A stretch of DNA of 64,000 bases from Streptomyces canus (GTDB lineage Bacteria; Actinomycetota; Actinomycetes; Streptomycetales; Streptomycetaceae): NCBI RefSeq assembly GCF_041435015.1, contig NZ_CP107989.1:7378001-7442000 (forward strand), read 5' to 3'. A program made the position numbers and the translations under genes. The first letter of the stretch is position 1. Every line of letters starts with the position of its first letter. Shown here in pieces: positions 32,483 to 40,662 of the stretch. The notes under the pieces are model-generated. The model ran no database searches. It was not told where the DNA came from and saw nothing but the letters and a program-made list of their open reading frames with translations.

Positions 32483-34122
32483 GCACAAACGAGAGCACCG
32501 CGGCCAACGGGGCGCGGCGCGACAAGGCCCCGGCGGGCGAGCGCGTCGCCGACTGGGCGGACGGCCGGCTGGGGATCTACTCCCTGGCCAAGTCCAACAT
32601 GCGCAAGATCTTCCCCGACCACTGGTCGTTCATGTTGGGCGAGGTCTGCCTCTACAGCTTCATCATCATCATCCTCACGGGTGTGTACCTGACGCTGTTC
32701 TTCCACCCGTCGATGAACGAGGTGGAGTACCACGGCAGCTACGTCCCGCTGCAGGGCCAGCTGATGTCCGAGGCGTTCAACTCGACCATGCACATCTCCT
32801 TCGAGGTGCGCGGTGGTCTGCTGATCCGGCAGATCCACCACTGGGCGGCGCTGATCTTCCTCGCCGGCATGTTCGTGCACATGATGCGCGTGTTCTTCAC
32901 GGGCGCGTTCCGCAAGCCGCGTGAGGTCAACTGGCTGTTCGGCTTCCTGCTGTTCGTCCTGGGCATGTTCACCGGCTTCACCGGCTACTCGCTCCCGGAC
33001 GACCTGCTCTCCGGCACCGGTGTCCGCTTCATGGAGGGCGCGATCCTGTCCGTGCCGATCGTCGGCACGTACCTGTCGTTCTTCCTCTTCGGCGGTGAGT
33101 TCCCGGGCGGCGACTTCGTGGCCCGCTTCTACTCGATCCACGTGCTGCTGCTGCCGGGCATCATGCTCGGCCTGGTCGTCGGCCACCTGATCCTGGTCTT
33201 CTACCACAAGCACACGCAGTTCGCGGGCCCCGGAAAGACGAACAACAACGTCGTCGGCATGCCGCTGCTGCCGGTCTACATGGCCAAGGCCGGAGGCTTC
33301 TTCTTCCTGGTCTTCGGTGTCATCGCGGCCATCGCGGCGATCGCCTCGATCAACCCGATCTGGTCGATGGGCCCCTACCGTCCCGACCAGGTGTCCACGG
33401 GCGCCCAGCCGGACTGGTACATGGGCTTCTCCGAGGGCCTGATCCGTGTCATGCCGGGCTGGGAGATCAACTTCTGGGGCCACACGCTCGTCCTGGGCGT
33501 GTTCATCCCGCTGGTGATCTTCCCGCTGGTCCTGGTCGCGATCGCGGTCTACCCGTTCATCGAGTCCTGGGTCACCGGCGACAAGCGCGAGCACCACATC
33601 CTGGACCGCCCGCGCAACGCGCCGACGCGTACCGCCTTCGGCGTCGCGTGGATCACCTGGTACATGGTGCTGCTGATCGGTGGTGGAAACGACCTCTGGG
33701 CCACCCACTTCCACCTGTCGATCAACGCCATCACCTGGTTCGTCCGGGTCGCGTTCTTCGTCGCCCCGGTCCTCGCGTTCATCGCCACCAAGCGGATCTG
33801 CCTCGGCCTCCAGCGCCGCGACAAGGACAAGGTGCTGCACGGCCGCGAGTCCGGCATCATCAAGCGCCTGCCGCACGGTGAGTTCATCGAGGTGCACGAG
33901 CCGCTCAGCCAGGAGCAGCTGCACACGCTCACGGCGCACGACCAGTACGAGCCGGCCGCGATCGGTGCCACGGTCGACGAGAACGGCGTCGAGCGCAAGG
34001 TGAAGGGCTCCCAGAAGCTGCGCGCCAAGCTGAGCGAGGCGTACTACGGCGAGGAGTCCCAGATCCCCAAGCCCACCGTCGAGGAGTACAAGGAGATCAC
34101 GAGCGGCCACGGCCACCACTGA
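32479..34122 (+). CDS. qcrB: Cytochrome b subunit of the bcc complex
   Basis: 547 residues from ATG 32479. Eight or more helices carry the heme b ligands (IHHWAALIFLAGMFVHMMRV, with the second pair in FYSIHVLLLPG and VVGHLILVFYHKHTQ) and the quinol-site region GVRFMEGAILSVP and PDWYMGF (PEWY-like). A hydrophilic C-terminal extension of about 120 residues (ESGIIKRLPHGEFIEVHEPL onward) is typical of actinobacteria. QcrB is the target of telacebec-type inhibitors in mycobacteria. It ends the operon, followed by two terminators. Confidence 0.97.
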   Translation: MSTNESTAANGARRDKAPAGERVADWADGRLGIYSLAKSNMRKIFPDHWSFMLGEVCLYSFIIIILTGVYLTLFFHPSMNEVEYHGSYVPLQGQLMSEAFNSTMHISFEVRGGLLIRQIHHWAALIFLAGMFVHMMRVFFTGAFRKPREVNWLFGFLLFVLGMFTGFTGYSLPDDLLSGTGVRFMEGAILSVPIVGTYLSFFLFGGEFPGGDFVARFYSIHVLLLPGIMLGLVVGHLILVFYHKHTQFAGPGKTNNNVVGMPLLPVYMAKAGGFFFLVFGVIAAIAAIASINPIWSMGPYRPDQVSTGAQPDWYMGFSEGLIRVMPGWEINFWGHTLVLGVFIPLVIFPLVLVAIAVYPFIESWVTGDKREHHILDRPRNAPTRTAFGVAWITWYMVLLIGGGNDLWATHFHLSINAITWFVRVAFFVAPVLAFIATKRICLGLQRRDKDKVLHGRESGIIKRLPHGEFIEVHEPLSQEQLHTLTAHDQYEPAAIGATVDENGVERKVKGSQKLRAKLSEAYYGEESQIPKPTVEEYKEITSGHGHH

Positions 34123-34147
34123 TCGCTGCGCTCGCCACGCGCGGTAG

Positions 34148-34180
34148 AAGGGCCCGTCCGACACACTGGACGGGCCCTTT
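34148..34180 (+). terminator. First terminator after qcrB
   Basis: A 12-bp stem AAGGGCCCGTCC (34148-34159) and GGACGGGCCCTT (34168-34179), with an 8-base loop and a TTT end, begins 25 bp after the qcrB stop. Confidence 0.92.
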
Positions 34181-34247
34181 GCCATGCGCTGAGCGGCGGA
34201 GGTGGGGCGAAGTCCGGTACACGCGGTTGGGAGGGGGAGGAGACCGT

Positions 34248-34279
34248 GGGCCCCGTCCGAACGCCGGACGGGGCCCTTT
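34248..34279 (+). terminator. Second, near-duplicate terminator before trpD
   Basis: A 12-bp stem GGGCCCCGTCCG (34248-34259) and CGGACGGGGCCC (34265-34276) ends in TTT. Its arms and the following CCTTTGCC closely resemble the first terminator 70 bp upstream, as if the element had been duplicated. Together they isolate trpD from the respiratory operon. Confidence 0.9.
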
Positions 34280-34339
34280 GCCGTGCCCCGGGCTGGATAG
34301 GGTGGGAGCACATTGTTCTACGACATCTGGAGCGGCCCC

Positions 34340-35404
34340 ATGAGCGCTGTGACCCCCGCTGGAGGCGACACCGCGGCGGGCCGTTCCTGGCCCGCTCTGC
34401 TCAACGGCCTGCTGGAGGGCCGTGACCTGTCCGCCGACGACACCGCGTGGGCGATGGACCTGATCATGCGCGGCGAGGCCACGGACGCGCAGATCGCCGG
34501 GTTCGCGGTGGCGCTGCGCGCCAAGGGCGAGACCGTCCAGGAGATCACCGGGCTGGTCCGGACGATGTACGAGCACGCGAACGTCATCGAGGTGCCGGGC
34601 CGGACCGTCGACATCGTCGGCACGGGCGGCGACGGCGCGAAGACGGTGAACATCTCCACGATGTCGGCGATCGTCATCGCCGGCACCGGCGCGAAGGTCG
34701 TCAAGCACGGCAATCGGGCCGCCTCCTCCGCGTCCGGCGCCTCGGACGTCCTGGAGAAGCTCGGCGTCAATCTGGAGCTGACGCCGAAGCGGGTGGCCGA
34801 GGTCGCCGAGGAGGCCGGGATCACCTTCTGCTTCGCGATCAAGTTCCATCCGGCGCTGCGTCATGTGGCCGCAGCGCGAGGGCAGTTGGGGATCCGGACC
34901 ACCTTCAACGCGCTCGGTCCGCTGACCAACCCGGCCAAGGTGAAGGCGCAGGCCGTGGGCGTCGCCGACCCCCGCCTGGCACCGCTCATCGCCGGCGTCC
35001 TGGCCGAGCGGGGCAACTCCTCCCTCGTCTTCCGCGGCGACGACGGCTTCGACGAGCTGACCACGACGTCCACGTCCCGGGTGTGGGTCGTGCGCGACGG
35101 CAAGGTCACCGAGGAGAGCTTCGATCCGCGGCACGTCGGCCTCGAGCTGGTCCCGGTGGAGGCACTGCGGGGCGCGGATCCGTCGTACAACGCGGAGGTC
35201 GCGCGGCGGCTCCTGGACGGCGAGACGGGCCCCGTCCGGGACGCCGTACTGCTGAACTCGGCGGCGGCGCTGGTGGCGCTGGACCCGGGGTCGGGGACGC
35301 TGGCCGAGCAGATCGGCGCCGCCATGACCAAGGCCGCCGAGTCGATCGACTCCGGGTCCGCCAGGCGCACGCTGGATCGCTGGGTGGCCGCGAGCAACGC
35401 GTAG
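34340..35404 (+). CDS. trpD: Anthranilate phosphoribosyltransferase
   Basis: 354 residues from ATG 34340; an upstream in-frame TTG at 34313 is less likely. Family signatures are clear: [38 protein letters not shown] (PRPP loop), [39 protein letters not shown] and LGPLTNPA. It transfers phosphoribose to anthranilate in tryptophan synthesis. It is isolated from other trp genes, as in the corresponding mycobacterial region. Confidence 0.97.
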   Translation: MSAVTPAGGDTAAGRSWPALLNGLLEGRDLSADDTAWAMDLIMRGEATDAQIAGFAVALRAKGETVQEITGLVRTMYEHANVIEVPGRTVDIVGTGGDGAKTVNISTMSAIVIAGTGAKVVKHGNRAASSASGASDVLEKLGVNLELTPKRVAEVAEEAGITFCFAIKFHPALRHVAAARGQLGIRTTFNALGPLTNPAKVKAQAVGVADPRLAPLIAGVLAERGNSSLVFRGDDGFDELTTTSTSRVWVVRDGKVTEESFDPRHVGLELVPVEALRGADPSYNAEVARRLLDGETGPVRDAVLLNSAAALVALDPGSGTLAEQIGAAMTKAAESIDSGSARRTLDRWVAASNA

Positions 35405-35411
35405 CGGGCAG

Positions 35412-35449
35412 CGCGGTCCCGTCATCCGGACACGGGTTGCGGGACCGCG
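35412..35449 (+). terminator. Hairpin terminator after trpD
   Basis: A 10-bp stem CGCGGTCCCG (35412-35421) and CGGGACCGCG (35440-35449) with an 18-base loop begins 8 bp after the trpD stop. There is no T run, as is common in Streptomyces. Confidence 0.7.
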
Positions 35450-35466
35450 ATCACTTCACGTACGTT
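35437..35466 (+). promoter_or_regulatory. Candidate promoter for the SAM-IV-controlled transcript
   Basis: TTGCGG (35437-35442) and TACGTT (35461-35466) are 18 bp apart; initiation would fall a few bases before the riboswitch at 35476. The -35 region lies in the right arm of the trpD terminator. Confidence 0.5.
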
Positions 35467-35475
35467 CCTGTACCA

Positions 35476-35594
35476 GGTCATGAGTGACAGTCATGAGGCC
35501 CCGGCCGACTGTCCGGCAACCCTCCGTCCGTGGCGGGGTGCCCCGGGTGAAGACCAGGCCGTAGGCAGCGAGGTCTACGGCAAGCGCGGGCCCC
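35476..35594 (+). promoter_or_regulatory. SAM-IV riboswitch
   Basis: The leader from GGTCATGAGTGACAG (35476) through GGCCCCGGCC, CCGGCAACCCTCC, GGCGGGGTGCCCCGGGTGA, AGACCAGG and GGCAAGCGCGGGCCCC follows the SAM-IV consensus known in actinomycetes, including the P1 pairing of GGTC with GACC and the conserved CCGGCAACC and GGGTGCCCCGGGTGA blocks. SAM-IV binds S-adenosylmethionine and usually lowers expression of sulfur-metabolism genes. Here it precedes a tiny uORF and an aminotransferase class V gene. Confidence 0.9.
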
Positions 35595-35595
35595 T

Positions 35596-35624
35596 CTCGA
35601 AACCAGGGGTCCTGGTCATTCGAG
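35596..35624 (+). promoter_or_regulatory. Hairpin between the SAM-IV aptamer and the uORF ribosome site
   Basis: CTCGAA-ACCAGG (35596-35607) pairs with CCTGGT (35611-35616) and TTCGAG (35619-35624), with a three-base loop and a two-base bulge. The 3' arm overlaps the GAGGGAG ribosome site (35622-35628) of the uORF. It is a plausible expression platform acting on translation rather than termination, since no T run follows. Confidence 0.55.
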
Positions 35625-35634
35625 GGAGTCTTCC

Positions 35635-35655
35635 GTGAGCAAGCGAATGCGATAG
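35635..35655 (+). CDS. Six-codon leader peptide (uORF) behind the SAM-IV riboswitch
   Basis: GTG AGC AAG CGA ATG CGA TAG reads MSKRMR. It has a good ribosome site, GAGGGAG, ending six bases before the GTG, and lies 57 bp before the main gene. Its own methionine codon and two CGA arginine codons make it a possible translation-coupled sensor. The call rests on the ribosome site and position only. Confidence 0.4.
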   Translation: MSKRMR

Positions 35656-35712
35656 GGCGCCGAGCCCCGCCTCCGCACACCCATCTCACCTTTCTTTTCA
35701 CGGGAGTCCCCC

Positions 35713-37074
35713 ATGTCTGTCTCCACCGTTGCCCCCGCCCGGACCATTTGTGACCATCTGCCCGTTCTGGGCCGGGATGTCACCGTCCCGCTCGTCACGG
35801 GCGGCGAGGTCACCTACGCGGCCCTCGACTACGCGGCCAGCGCCCCCGCCCTCCAGCGCGTCTGGGACGACGTGGCGGCCTACGCGCCCTACTACGGCAG
35901 CGTGCACCGCGGTGCCGGTTACCTCTCGCAGCTGTCGACCGACCTGTTCGAGAACGCCCGCAGGACCGTCACCGAGTTCCTCGACTGCCGGGACGACGAC
36001 CAGCTGGTCTTCACCCGGTCGACCACCGACTCGCTCAACCTCCTCGCCGCCGCGCTCCCCGCCGACTGCCAGGTCTTCGTCTTCGAGACCGAGCACCACG
36101 CCTCGCTGCTGCCGTGGAAGGACGCCCGGGTCACCTACCTCGACGCCCCGCGCACCCCGCGGCAGGCCGTGGAGACGCTGGAGAAGGCCCTCGCCGACCG
36201 CGACCCCCAGGGCCCGGCCCTGGTGTGCGTCACCGGCGCCTCCAACGTCACCGGTGAGCTGTGGCCCGTACGGGAGCTTGCGGCAGCCGCTCACTCCCAC
36301 GGCGCCCGCATCGTGCTCGACGCGGCCCAGCTGGCCCCGCACCACCCGTTGAGCGTCCGTGACCTCGATGTCGACTGGGTCGCCTTCTCCGGCCACAAGC
36401 TCTACGCCCCCTTCGGCTCGGGTGTCCTGGCCGGCCGCGCGGACTGGCTCCGGGCCGCCGACCCCTACCTCGCGGGCGGCGGCGCCAGCCGCAAGGTCAC
36501 GCGGCGCGAGGACGGGGGAGTGGACGTGGAGTGGCACGAGAGCGCCGCCCGCCACGAGGCCGGCTCGCCGAACGTCATCGGCGCCTACTCCATCGCCTCC
36601 GCCTGCCGGGCCCTCACCGAGGCCGGCTTCGACACGCTGGTCGCCCGCGAGCAGCACCTGATCGAGAAGGTGAGGGCGGGCCTCGCCGAGGTCCCCGAGG
36701 TCCGCGTCCTCTCCCTCTTCGGTGACGACGCCCCCCGCGTCGGCGTGATCTCCTTCGTCGTCGAGGGCTGGAACAGCTCCCACTTCGCCGCGGCCCTCTC
36801 CGCCGAGTACGGCATCGGAGTCCGCGACGGCCTCTTCTGCGCCCACCCCCTCGTCCGCACCCTCCTCGGCAGCGACCCGCAGTCCCAGGGCGAGTGCGGC
36901 GCCCCCGAGGCCGCGCCCGGCGAGAAGTCCCTCAACGCGATCCGGGTGAGCTTCGGCGCGGGCACACCGGACGAGCACGTGGAGCGGTTCGTGAAGGCCG
37001 TGAAGGAACTGGTCGCGGACGGTGCGAAGTGGACGTACCGCACCGAGGACGGCCGCTGCGTCCCGGCCGTCTGA
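35713..37074 (+). CDS. Class V aminotransferase / SufS-like cysteine desulfurase under SAM-IV control
   Basis: 453 residues from ATG 35713 with GGGAG upstream. The PLP fold is indicated by ALDYAASAPALQRVW, FTRSTTDSLNLLA, TEHHASLLPW, LDAAQLAPHH and Schiff-base Lys229 in FSGHKLYAPFG. A cysteine is present in GVRDGLFCAHPLV, where SufS proteins have the active-site RxGHHC, so desulfurase activity is possible, though the surrounding motif differs. Control by a SAM riboswitch links it to methionine or cysteine metabolism. No suf genes are adjacent. The exact reaction is uncertain. Confidence 0.85.
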   Translation: MSVSTVAPARTICDHLPVLGRDVTVPLVTGGEVTYAALDYAASAPALQRVWDDVAAYAPYYGSVHRGAGYLSQLSTDLFENARRTVTEFLDCRDDDQLVFTRSTTDSLNLLAAALPADCQVFVFETEHHASLLPWKDARVTYLDAPRTPRQAVETLEKALADRDPQGPALVCVTGASNVTGELWPVRELAAAAHSHGARIVLDAAQLAPHHPLSVRDLDVDWVAFSGHKLYAPFGSGVLAGRADWLRAADPYLAGGGASRKVTRREDGGVDVEWHESAARHEAGSPNVIGAYSIASACRALTEAGFDTLVAREQHLIEKVRAGLAEVPEVRVLSLFGDDAPRVGVISFVVEGWNSSHFAAALSAEYGIGVRDGLFCAHPLVRTLLGSDPQSQGECGAPEAAPGEKSLNAIRVSFGAGTPDEHVERFVKAVKELVADGAKWTYRTEDGRCVPAV

Positions 37075-37141
37075 CTTCTGACGTCCGGCGCGCGTATACG
37101 CTCCCCCTCAGCAGCCGTACGGAAAGCAGGGGGAGCACGGG

Positions 37142-39304
37142 GTGCAGGAGCTGCGCGAGACGGACCCGCGGACCATCGGGCCCTACGAGGTCCTGGGCAG
37201 ACTCGGGTCCGGCGGCATGGGCGAGGTGTATCTCGCCGAGGCGCGGGGCGGGCTGCGACTGGCCGTGAAGGTCGTACGGGCCGAGCACGCCGAGGACCGC
37301 ACCTTCCGTGCCCGGTTCCGGCACGAGGTGCGGGCCGCGCAGACCGTCGGCGGGGCGGGCACGTACACCGCGCGGGTCGTGGACGCGGACACCGAGGCCG
37401 CGCGGCCGTGGATGGCGACCGAGTTCGTGGCGGGGCCCAACCTGCGGGACGCGGTGCTCGACCGGGGGCCGCTGCCCGCGGACGCGGTACGGCTGCTGGC
37501 GGCCGCGCTCGCCGAGGCGCTCGCCGCGATCCACGCCAAGGGGCTGGTGCACCGGGACCTCAAGCCCTCCAACATCCTGCTCTCGCCGGACGGGCCCCGG
37601 GTCATCGACTTCGGGATCGTCAGGGCTCTGGAGGGCACGGCACTGACCCGGACCGGTGTGGTCGTCGGATCGGTCGGCTATCTCTCGCCCGAGCAGATCC
37701 GCAACGGCGCCCAGGTGGTGCCGGCCAGTGACGTCTTCTCCCTGGGCGCGGTCCTCGCGTACGCCTCCGGCGGCAAGGAACCGTTCGGCGAGGGGCAGGA
37801 TTCGGTCGTTCTGCTGCGGATCCTGACCGGGGACGTCGACCTGTCCGCCGTACCTGAGGAACAGCTGCCGCTGGTGGAGGCGTGTCTGCGGGACGACCCC
37901 GGCGCGCGGCCGACGCCCACGGAGCTGGTCGCGGCCGCGGGGCACACCGCGGGATCGCTGCGCGAGGGACTGCGGGCGGGGTGGTACGGCCCCGGTGCCG
38001 CGAAGGAGCCCGAGGCCGCGCAGAGCGGTGCGCGCTGGGTTCCCGCTCACGACTCGGGGGAGCGGGAGAGCCGGGTCGAGTACGTGGCCCCCGTGACCGT
38101 CACGGACGTCCCCGCGGCCACCCATGTCTCACCGAATCCCGCTCCGCCGTCCCGGCGTCGGCTGCTGCGGGCCGCGGTCGGCGGTGCCGGGGTCGTGGCG
38201 GCCGGCGGTGTGGGCGGGTGGCTGTGGCTGCGGGACTCCTCGGACGGATCCGCGACGGGTGAGACGGTGGCCGGGGCGACCGGTGCGGGCTCCGCGACGG
38301 GCACGCCCGCGACGGGCTGGCAGTACAAGGTCCAGGGGCTCGGCGGGCGTCGCGGCCCCTGCGCCGCCCTCTCGCCCGACGGCACGCGGGTGTACGTCGG
38401 CGGCGCGGACGGCTCGCTGCACGCGCTGGACCTGGGCGGGCGGACCGTCTGGCACACCGCACTGGGCGGCGAGGCCATGTCCCCGCTCGCCACCGCCCAG
38501 GGCGTGTACTGCCTGCTGGAGGACGACCAGGAGGGCGCCTCCAAGCTGTGCGCGCTCGGCCGGGGCGGCAAGGTCCGCTGGACCAGGGCGTTCGCCGCGA
38601 ACAGCCAGTTCCTGGTCACCGCGGGGCAACTGATCCTGGTGTCCTACGGCAACGGCTCGGACGCGGGCGGGGTCCGGGCCTACGCCCCCGACGGCAGCGT
38701 GCGCTGGAGCGCGCCGACCGGGCCGGCACCCACCGGTGAGCCCATGGTGGCGGACGGGGTGGTCTACGTCGGCACGTTCGGGGACCAGGTGCAGGCGCTG
38801 GACGCGAAGACCGGCAAGCGGCTCTGGGCGACGGCGGCCGGCCTCGACACCGGGCGGCCCGCGCTGGTCGGCGACACCCTGGTGGTCGGATCGGGCGGCG
38901 AGCAGATGCTGCACGGCATCGGCCGCAAGGGCAAGCCGCTGTGGAACTCGACCAACGACAAGGTGGACGGCAGCCGCTACTTCACCTGCGTGCCCTTCGG
39001 CGGCCTGGGCGTCACCGCCTCCGACTACGAACTCGTCGCCCTGCACCCCGCCGACGGATCGACGGCGTGGTCCTTCCAGTTCACCGACGACGGAACCCAG
39101 TACAGCAACCCGACCGTCTTCGGCGACACCCTCTACGTACGCCATGGTTCGACGCTCTACGGCCTCAACCGCAAGGGCAAGCAGATCTGGCAGAAGCGCG
39201 TCGAGGGCGGCGCCTCCGTCGGCACCCAGTCGCCGGTCGTCCGGAGCGGCCGCGTGTACGTCGCGACCGCCGACGGCATCACCGTGCTCGCGCTCGACTC
39301 CTAG
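37142..39304 (+). CDS. Ser/Thr protein kinase with PQQ-type propeller (second copy)
   Basis: 720 residues from GTG 37142. The kinase domain is intact (GSGGMGEVY, LAVKVV with Lys43, HRDLKPSN at 137-144, DFG at 156-158, LSPEQ). A hydrophobic segment at about 342-362 is preceded by SRRRLLRAAVGG, a twin-arginine-like sequence inside the protein. The C-terminal half has propeller repeats (YVGGADGSLHALDLGG, ALDAKTGKRLWATAAG, HGSTLYGLNRKGKQIWQ). Its architecture matches the kinase at 15548-17779. A MITE begins 4 bp after its stop. Confidence 0.92.
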   Translation: MQELRETDPRTIGPYEVLGRLGSGGMGEVYLAEARGGLRLAVKVVRAEHAEDRTFRARFRHEVRAAQTVGGAGTYTARVVDADTEAARPWMATEFVAGPNLRDAVLDRGPLPADAVRLLAAALAEALAAIHAKGLVHRDLKPSNILLSPDGPRVIDFGIVRALEGTALTRTGVVVGSVGYLSPEQIRNGAQVVPASDVFSLGAVLAYASGGKEPFGEGQDSVVLLRILTGDVDLSAVPEEQLPLVEACLRDDPGARPTPTELVAAAGHTAGSLREGLRAGWYGPGAAKEPEAAQSGARWVPAHDSGERESRVEYVAPVTVTDVPAATHVSPNPAPPSRRRLLRAAVGGAGVVAAGGVGGWLWLRDSSDGSATGETVAGATGAGSATGTPATGWQYKVQGLGGRRGPCAALSPDGTRVYVGGADGSLHALDLGGRTVWHTALGGEAMSPLATAQGVYCLLEDDQEGASKLCALGRGGKVRWTRAFAANSQFLVTAGQLILVSYGNGSDAGGVRAYAPDGSVRWSAPTGPAPTGEPMVADGVVYVGTFGDQVQALDAKTGKRLWATAAGLDTGRPALVGDTLVVGSGGEQMLHGIGRKGKPLWNSTNDKVDGSRYFTCVPFGGLGVTASDYELVALHPADGSTAWSFQFTDDGTQYSNPTVFGDTLYVRHGSTLYGLNRKGKQIWQKRVEGGASVGTQSPVVRSGRVYVATADGITVLALDS

Positions 39305-39307
39305 GGT

Positions 39308-39476
39308 CTAGTGCCTCGGCAGGCAACGTTCGCCCCGTCGCGCCGCCCGGCACGCCCTCTCGCCGCACCGGCCGAAAGCCCAAGTACATCCAGTACGAGG
39401 ACTTCCGGCCGGCACGCCGAGAGCACGCACCGGACGCCGCTCCTCAACGGGCAAACGTTGCCTGCCGAGGCACTAG
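39308..39476. mobile_element. CTAG-flanked MITE with 19-bp terminal inverted repeats
   Basis: CTAG at 39308-39311 and 39473-39476 flank terminal repeats TGCCTCGGCAGGCAACGTT (about 39312-39330) and its perfect reverse complement (39454-39472), counting shared boundary bases; including the CTAGs the two ends are 23-bp perfect inverted copies. The interior (about 120 bp) is itself partly palindromic around AAGTACATCCAGTAC, with CGGCCGAAAG on one side and CTTCCGGCCG on the other. It has no coding capacity. CTAG duplication is typical of IS701-family transposition, so this is probably a non-autonomous derivative mobilised in trans. The right CTAG contains the TAG stop of the opposing Lrp-like gene. 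Confidence 0.88.
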
Positions 39477-39754
39477 CCGTCGAGGCCGATCGCGAACGCG
39501 GCCTCCAGGTCGTGCTGGGAGTAGGTCCGGAACGCCACATGCGTGTCCGTTCCCTCCACGCCCGGGATCTTGCTGATGCTGCCGGGGATGACCTCGGCGA
39601 GGTCCTCGTGCTGCTTGACCCGGACCATGGCGATCAGGTCGTACGTGCCCGTGACGGAGAAGACCTCGCTCACGGACTCCAGCGCGGCGATCCGCTCCGC
39701 GATCTCGGGGATCCGGTCCACGCTGGTCTTGATGAGGACGATCGCGGTGATCAC
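39473..39754 (-). CDS. Lrp/AsnC ligand-binding (RAM) domain protein without DNA-binding domain
   Basis: 93 residues from GTG 39754. MITAIVLIKTSVDRIPEIAE, SVTGTYDLIAMVRVK and VEGTDTHVAFRTYSQHDLE define a stand-alone RAM domain, which usually binds amino acids and oligomerises. No helix-turn-helix is present. The start overlaps the rhomboid gene stop by 4 bp (GTGA), so the two are coupled. Its TAG stop lies in the MITE-flanking CTAG, meaning insertion may have changed the C-terminus, although the length is normal for the family. Confidence 0.88.
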   Translation of the reverse strand: MITAIVLIKTSVDRIPEIAERIAALESVSEVFSVTGTYDLIAMVRVKQHEDLAEVIPGSISKIPGVEGTDTHVAFRTYSQHDLEAAFAIGLDG

Positions 39755-40491
39755 GGCTGGTTCTCTCCCTCGGGGGACGGAGCTGGGGCGGACTTCACTC
39801 TAGTGGTACGGCCGAAGCGCACCCACGCGAAGACCAGGCCCAGGCCGAAGCCCACCAGGTGGGCCAGATAGGCGACCCCGGGGCCCTCGGAGGCGCGGCC
39901 CGCCGCCAGCCACTGCAGCGCCGCCCAGAAGGGGAGGACGACCCAGGCCGGGAAGCGCAGCGGGAGGAAGAAGAGGAACGGCAGGAGACTGGTCACCCGG
40001 GCACCGGGGAACAGGAACAGGAACGCGCCGAGGACCGCCGAGATCGCCCCCGAGGCACCGACCAGGGACTGCCCGGAGTCGGCGTTGGCGGCCGCGTAGC
40101 CCAGCAGGGCGAGGTAGCCGGAGCCGACGTAGAAGAGGAGGAACTGCACCCGGCCCATCCGTTCCTCGGTCATCACCCCGAACACGTAGAGGAAGAGCAT
40201 GTTGCCCAGCAGATGCACCCAGCTGCCGTGCACGAACAGCGCGGTCGCCGGGGTCAGGGCGGCACCGGGGGAGTCCGCGAAGAGCTCGGCGGGAACCACG
40301 CCCCAGCGGTGGAAGTAGGCCCGCTGAGCGGCCAGGGCCGCGTCCCCGGAGCCGTACGCCGGATCGAGGCCCGAGGCGGGGCCGACCACGAAGACCAGAC
40401 AGCACAGGGCGATCAGGCCGTAGGTGACCGGTGCCGGCCCCCACAGCGACCTTCCAGCTCCACCGACCGTCACCCTCCAGTTACTGATCAC
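39751..40491 (-). CDS. Rhomboid family intramembrane serine protease
   Basis: 246 residues from GTG 40491; GTG 40497 is also in frame. Six or seven helices with the rhomboid hallmarks: HGSWVHLLGNMLFLYVFG, SLVGASGAISAVLGAF with catalytic Ser in GASG, and YLAHLVGFGLGLVF with the catalytic His. It should cleave transmembrane substrates within the membrane. It is operonic with the RAM-domain gene, an arrangement I have no functional explanation for. Confidence 0.92.
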   Translation of the reverse strand: MISNWRVTVGGAGRSLWGPAPVTYGLIALCCLVFVVGPASGLDPAYGSGDAALAAQRAYFHRWGVVPAELFADSPGAALTPATALFVHGSWVHLLGNMLFLYVFGVMTEERMGRVQFLLFYVGSGYLALLGYAAANADSGQSLVGASGAISAVLGAFLFLFPGARVTSLLPFLFFLPLRFPAWVVLPFWAALQWLAAGRASEGPGVAYLAHLVGFGLGLVFAWVRFGRTTRVKSAPAPSPEGENQP

Positions 40492-40662
40492 GAACACAGA
40501 GCATGGCGTAACGGGACGCAACAGCACAGACCGCCTCGCCGTCGGGCAGGCCCTGTGGACGCCCGAGCGGCGAGTACCCGCCAGGCCTTAGGGTTACGAG
40601 CCACACGCACCGGGCCGCCGGTGTGTCACGGACAATGGCTAGTAGGAAAGAGCACAGTCACG

